64,000 nt of DNA, taken from assembly GCF_019443105.1 (NCBI RefSeq), contig NZ_JAHZIJ010000002.1, positions 248,001 to 312,000 of the forward strand, read 5' to 3'. The notes beneath the pieces were generated by a model. It was not told where the DNA came from and did no database searches. It was given only the letters and a program-made list of their open reading frames with translations. The stretch's first letter is position 1; every line of letters begins with the position of its first letter. Shown piece after piece: positions 62,753-64,000 of the stretch. The translations under genes were made by a program, and so were the position numbers. This DNA is from Paenibacillus oenotherae. GTDB lineage: Bacteria; Bacillota; Bacilli; Paenibacillales; Paenibacillaceae.

Positions 62753-64000
62753 ACAAGAATGGATATAGCCGATGGCGGACATTCGGGCTCGTATCGTACA
62801 TAACTGTTAAATGGATTGTAATCTTCGCTGTCATGTTCGGGTTGTTTATTGGCGGCATCATGACAGGCTACGTTGCCTCATTCGTTACCGACGAGCCGAT
62901 TCGCTCCAGAGCGGAAATTGAATCGAAGATCAATGAAAACGCCATCACCGGCTTTGTCTATTTCAACGATGGCCAAACTCCGGTAGGCCAGCTTCGGACC
63001 GAAGAAGACCGCCGTTTGATCAAGTATGAGGATTTGCCTCAGCATGTCATCAATGCCGTGCTTGCCATCGAAGACAACAATTTCGAGAGCCACATCGGCG
63101 TTGACATGAACGGTCTCGGACGCGCAGCCAAGCAGAAGCTGTTCAATGAGGATACGCAGACCGGGGGCAGCACGCTGACGCAACAGCTTGCCCGGCGGGT
63201 ATTTCTAAGCCTGGACAAGACAGACAGCCGGAAAGTAAAGGAGATTTTCCTCTCCCTGCGGCTGGAGCGCTTTCTGACGAAGAAGCAAATATTGACCGCT
63301 TACCTGAATAAGGTGCCCTTCGGGACAGGAGCCAATGGCTATAACCTGTTCGGAATCAAAGCAGCGGCCAAAGGCATTTTTAATGTAAATGATCTTAACC
63401 AGCTGAACATTGCGCAGGCTGCCTATCTCGCCGGATTGCCGCAGCGTCCTTCCGCTTATACGGCTTTCACAAGCAAAGGGAAGTTCAATGAAAAAGGGTT
63501 CAAGCTCGCCGTTGAACGGCAGCAGAACGTGCTGAAGCGGATGCTCGACACCGGCCGAATCAGCAGATCTCAATATGATGAGGCGCTGCAGTTCGACATC
63601 TCCGGCTCGCTGGCCAAGCCATCAGAGAAGGCTTACTCCACTTTCCCGTATTTGATGCTGGAAGCGGAGCGCCAAGCGGCCGAAATTTTATTGATGCAGA
63701 AAGACACGACGCTAACACTCGCTGACATGAGAAAGAAGGAGACTGCTCCTCTTATCGAGGAAGCACGCGAGCATCTGCTGCGCGGCGGCTATCATATTTA
63801 TACTACAATCGATAAACGCATCTACAATATGATGAAGAAGATCGGATCGGATGAGAACAATTTCACTCCGAGAAGTGAAGAGAAAGGGATCGAACAGATC
63901 GCGGCCATCATGCTGGACCATAAGACCGGCGCCATTCTCAGCATGCTGGAAGGCCGTGATTTCTATGAGGAGCAGATGAATCATGCCACGCAGATGACTC
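62731..64000 (+). CDS. Class A penicillin-binding protein (C-terminal part outside window)
   Basis: The frame begins MDQDRDLNKNGYSRWR and runs off the right edge after 423 codons. One membrane helix (about 24-47) is followed by the glycosyltransferase GT51 domain with VLAIEDNNFESHIGVD (catalytic Glu), TGGSTLTQQLARRVFL and LTAYLNKVPFGTGANGYN, and then the beginning of the transpeptidase region. It resembles PBP1a/1b-type bifunctional enzymes. The ATG at 62,731 is the only start in this frame; its ribosome site is 13 bp away, longer than usual, and a short open frame sits between. Confidence 0.93.
   Translation, partial: MDQDRDLNKNGYSRWRTFGLVSYITVKWIVIFAVMFGLFIGGIMTGYVASFVTDEPIRSRAEIESKINENAITGFVYFNDGQTPVGQLRTEEDRRLIKYEDLPQHVINAVLAIEDNNFESHIGVDMNGLGRAAKQKLFNEDTQTGGSTLTQQLARRVFLSLDKTDSRKVKEIFLSLRLERFLTKKQILTAYLNKVPFGTGANGYNLFGIKAAAKGIFNVNDLNQLNIAQAAYLAGLPQRPSAYTAFTSKGKFNEKGFKLAVERQQNVLKRMLDTGRISRSQYDEALQFDISGSLAKPSEKAYSTFPYLMLEAERQAAEILLMQKDTTLTLADMRKKETAPLIEEAREHLLRGGYHIYTTIDKRIYNMMKKIGSDENNFTPRSEEKGIEQIAAIMLDHKTGAILSMLEGRDFYEEQMNHATQMT

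Overview
The window comes from the chromosome of an endospore-forming Firmicute, most likely Paenibacillus or a close relative such as Cohnella. This rests on spoVM, a gerA-type germination operon, ylbF/ylbG, remA, T-box control of tyrS, and a gene order that follows the Bacillus subtilis remA-gmk-rpoZ-coaBC-priA-def-fmt-rsmB-rlmN-prpC-prkC-rsgA-rpe-spoVM-rpmB-yloU-yloV block. I see no tRNA or rRNA gene, CRISPR array, insertion sequence or prophage.

Bases 1-17,500 are a dense housekeeping block. Apart from rpmB, all genes are on the minus strand. It covers fatty-acid kinase (fakA with a DegV-family partner), ribosome assembly and rRNA modification, the PrkC/PrpC signalling pair, translation initiation (fmt, def), replication restart (priA), CoA synthesis (coaBC), rpoZ, gmk and remA. 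Several neighbours overlap by a few bases.

Bases 17,500-29,350 are a more variable segment: a homocysteine methyltransferase/MTHF reductase fusion, dapF, a tandem GC-rich repeat, a foldback repeat, an aminotransferase, a reductase plus a luciferase-like monooxygenase, an NlpC/P60 hydrolase, and two adjacent unrecognised genes (237 and 905 aa). In B. subtilis the P-type ATPase gene yloB lies close to remA, with yloC between them, so this segment looks inserted; no yicC/yloC homologue is visible.

Bases 29,360-43,200 carry the Ca-type ATPase and the divergent rqcH, a PHP phosphoesterase with a LysR regulator, a GMC oxidoreductase, a ThuA-like protein, and a four-gene spore germinant receptor operon (A, C, small D-like subunit, B).

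Bases 43,400-57,900 hold ylbG/ylbF, a bacterial XPB helicase with its partner, a lipoprotein nuclease, a CBS protein, an M20 amidohydrolase, yugN-like and ftsW genes, an Asp23 protein, a Ca/H exchanger, ylaN, a truncated HPr-like protein, an M29 aminopeptidase and a lipoprotein. Bases 57,995-64,000 hold a GAF-GGDEF cyclase, rpsD with a consensus promoter and leader, tyrS with a complete tyrosine T-box, and the start of a class A penicillin-binding protein.

The least explained structure is non-coding. Two interspersed repeat families occur twice each: a foldback element of about 140 bp (21,063 and 38,068) and a hairpin-bearing element of about 195 bp (36,268 and 53,091). The second follows a gene in the same sense in both places and shows a compensatory base change in its stem. 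The best protein candidate for an undescribed system is the 905 aa plus 237 aa gene pair at 25,436-28,887.
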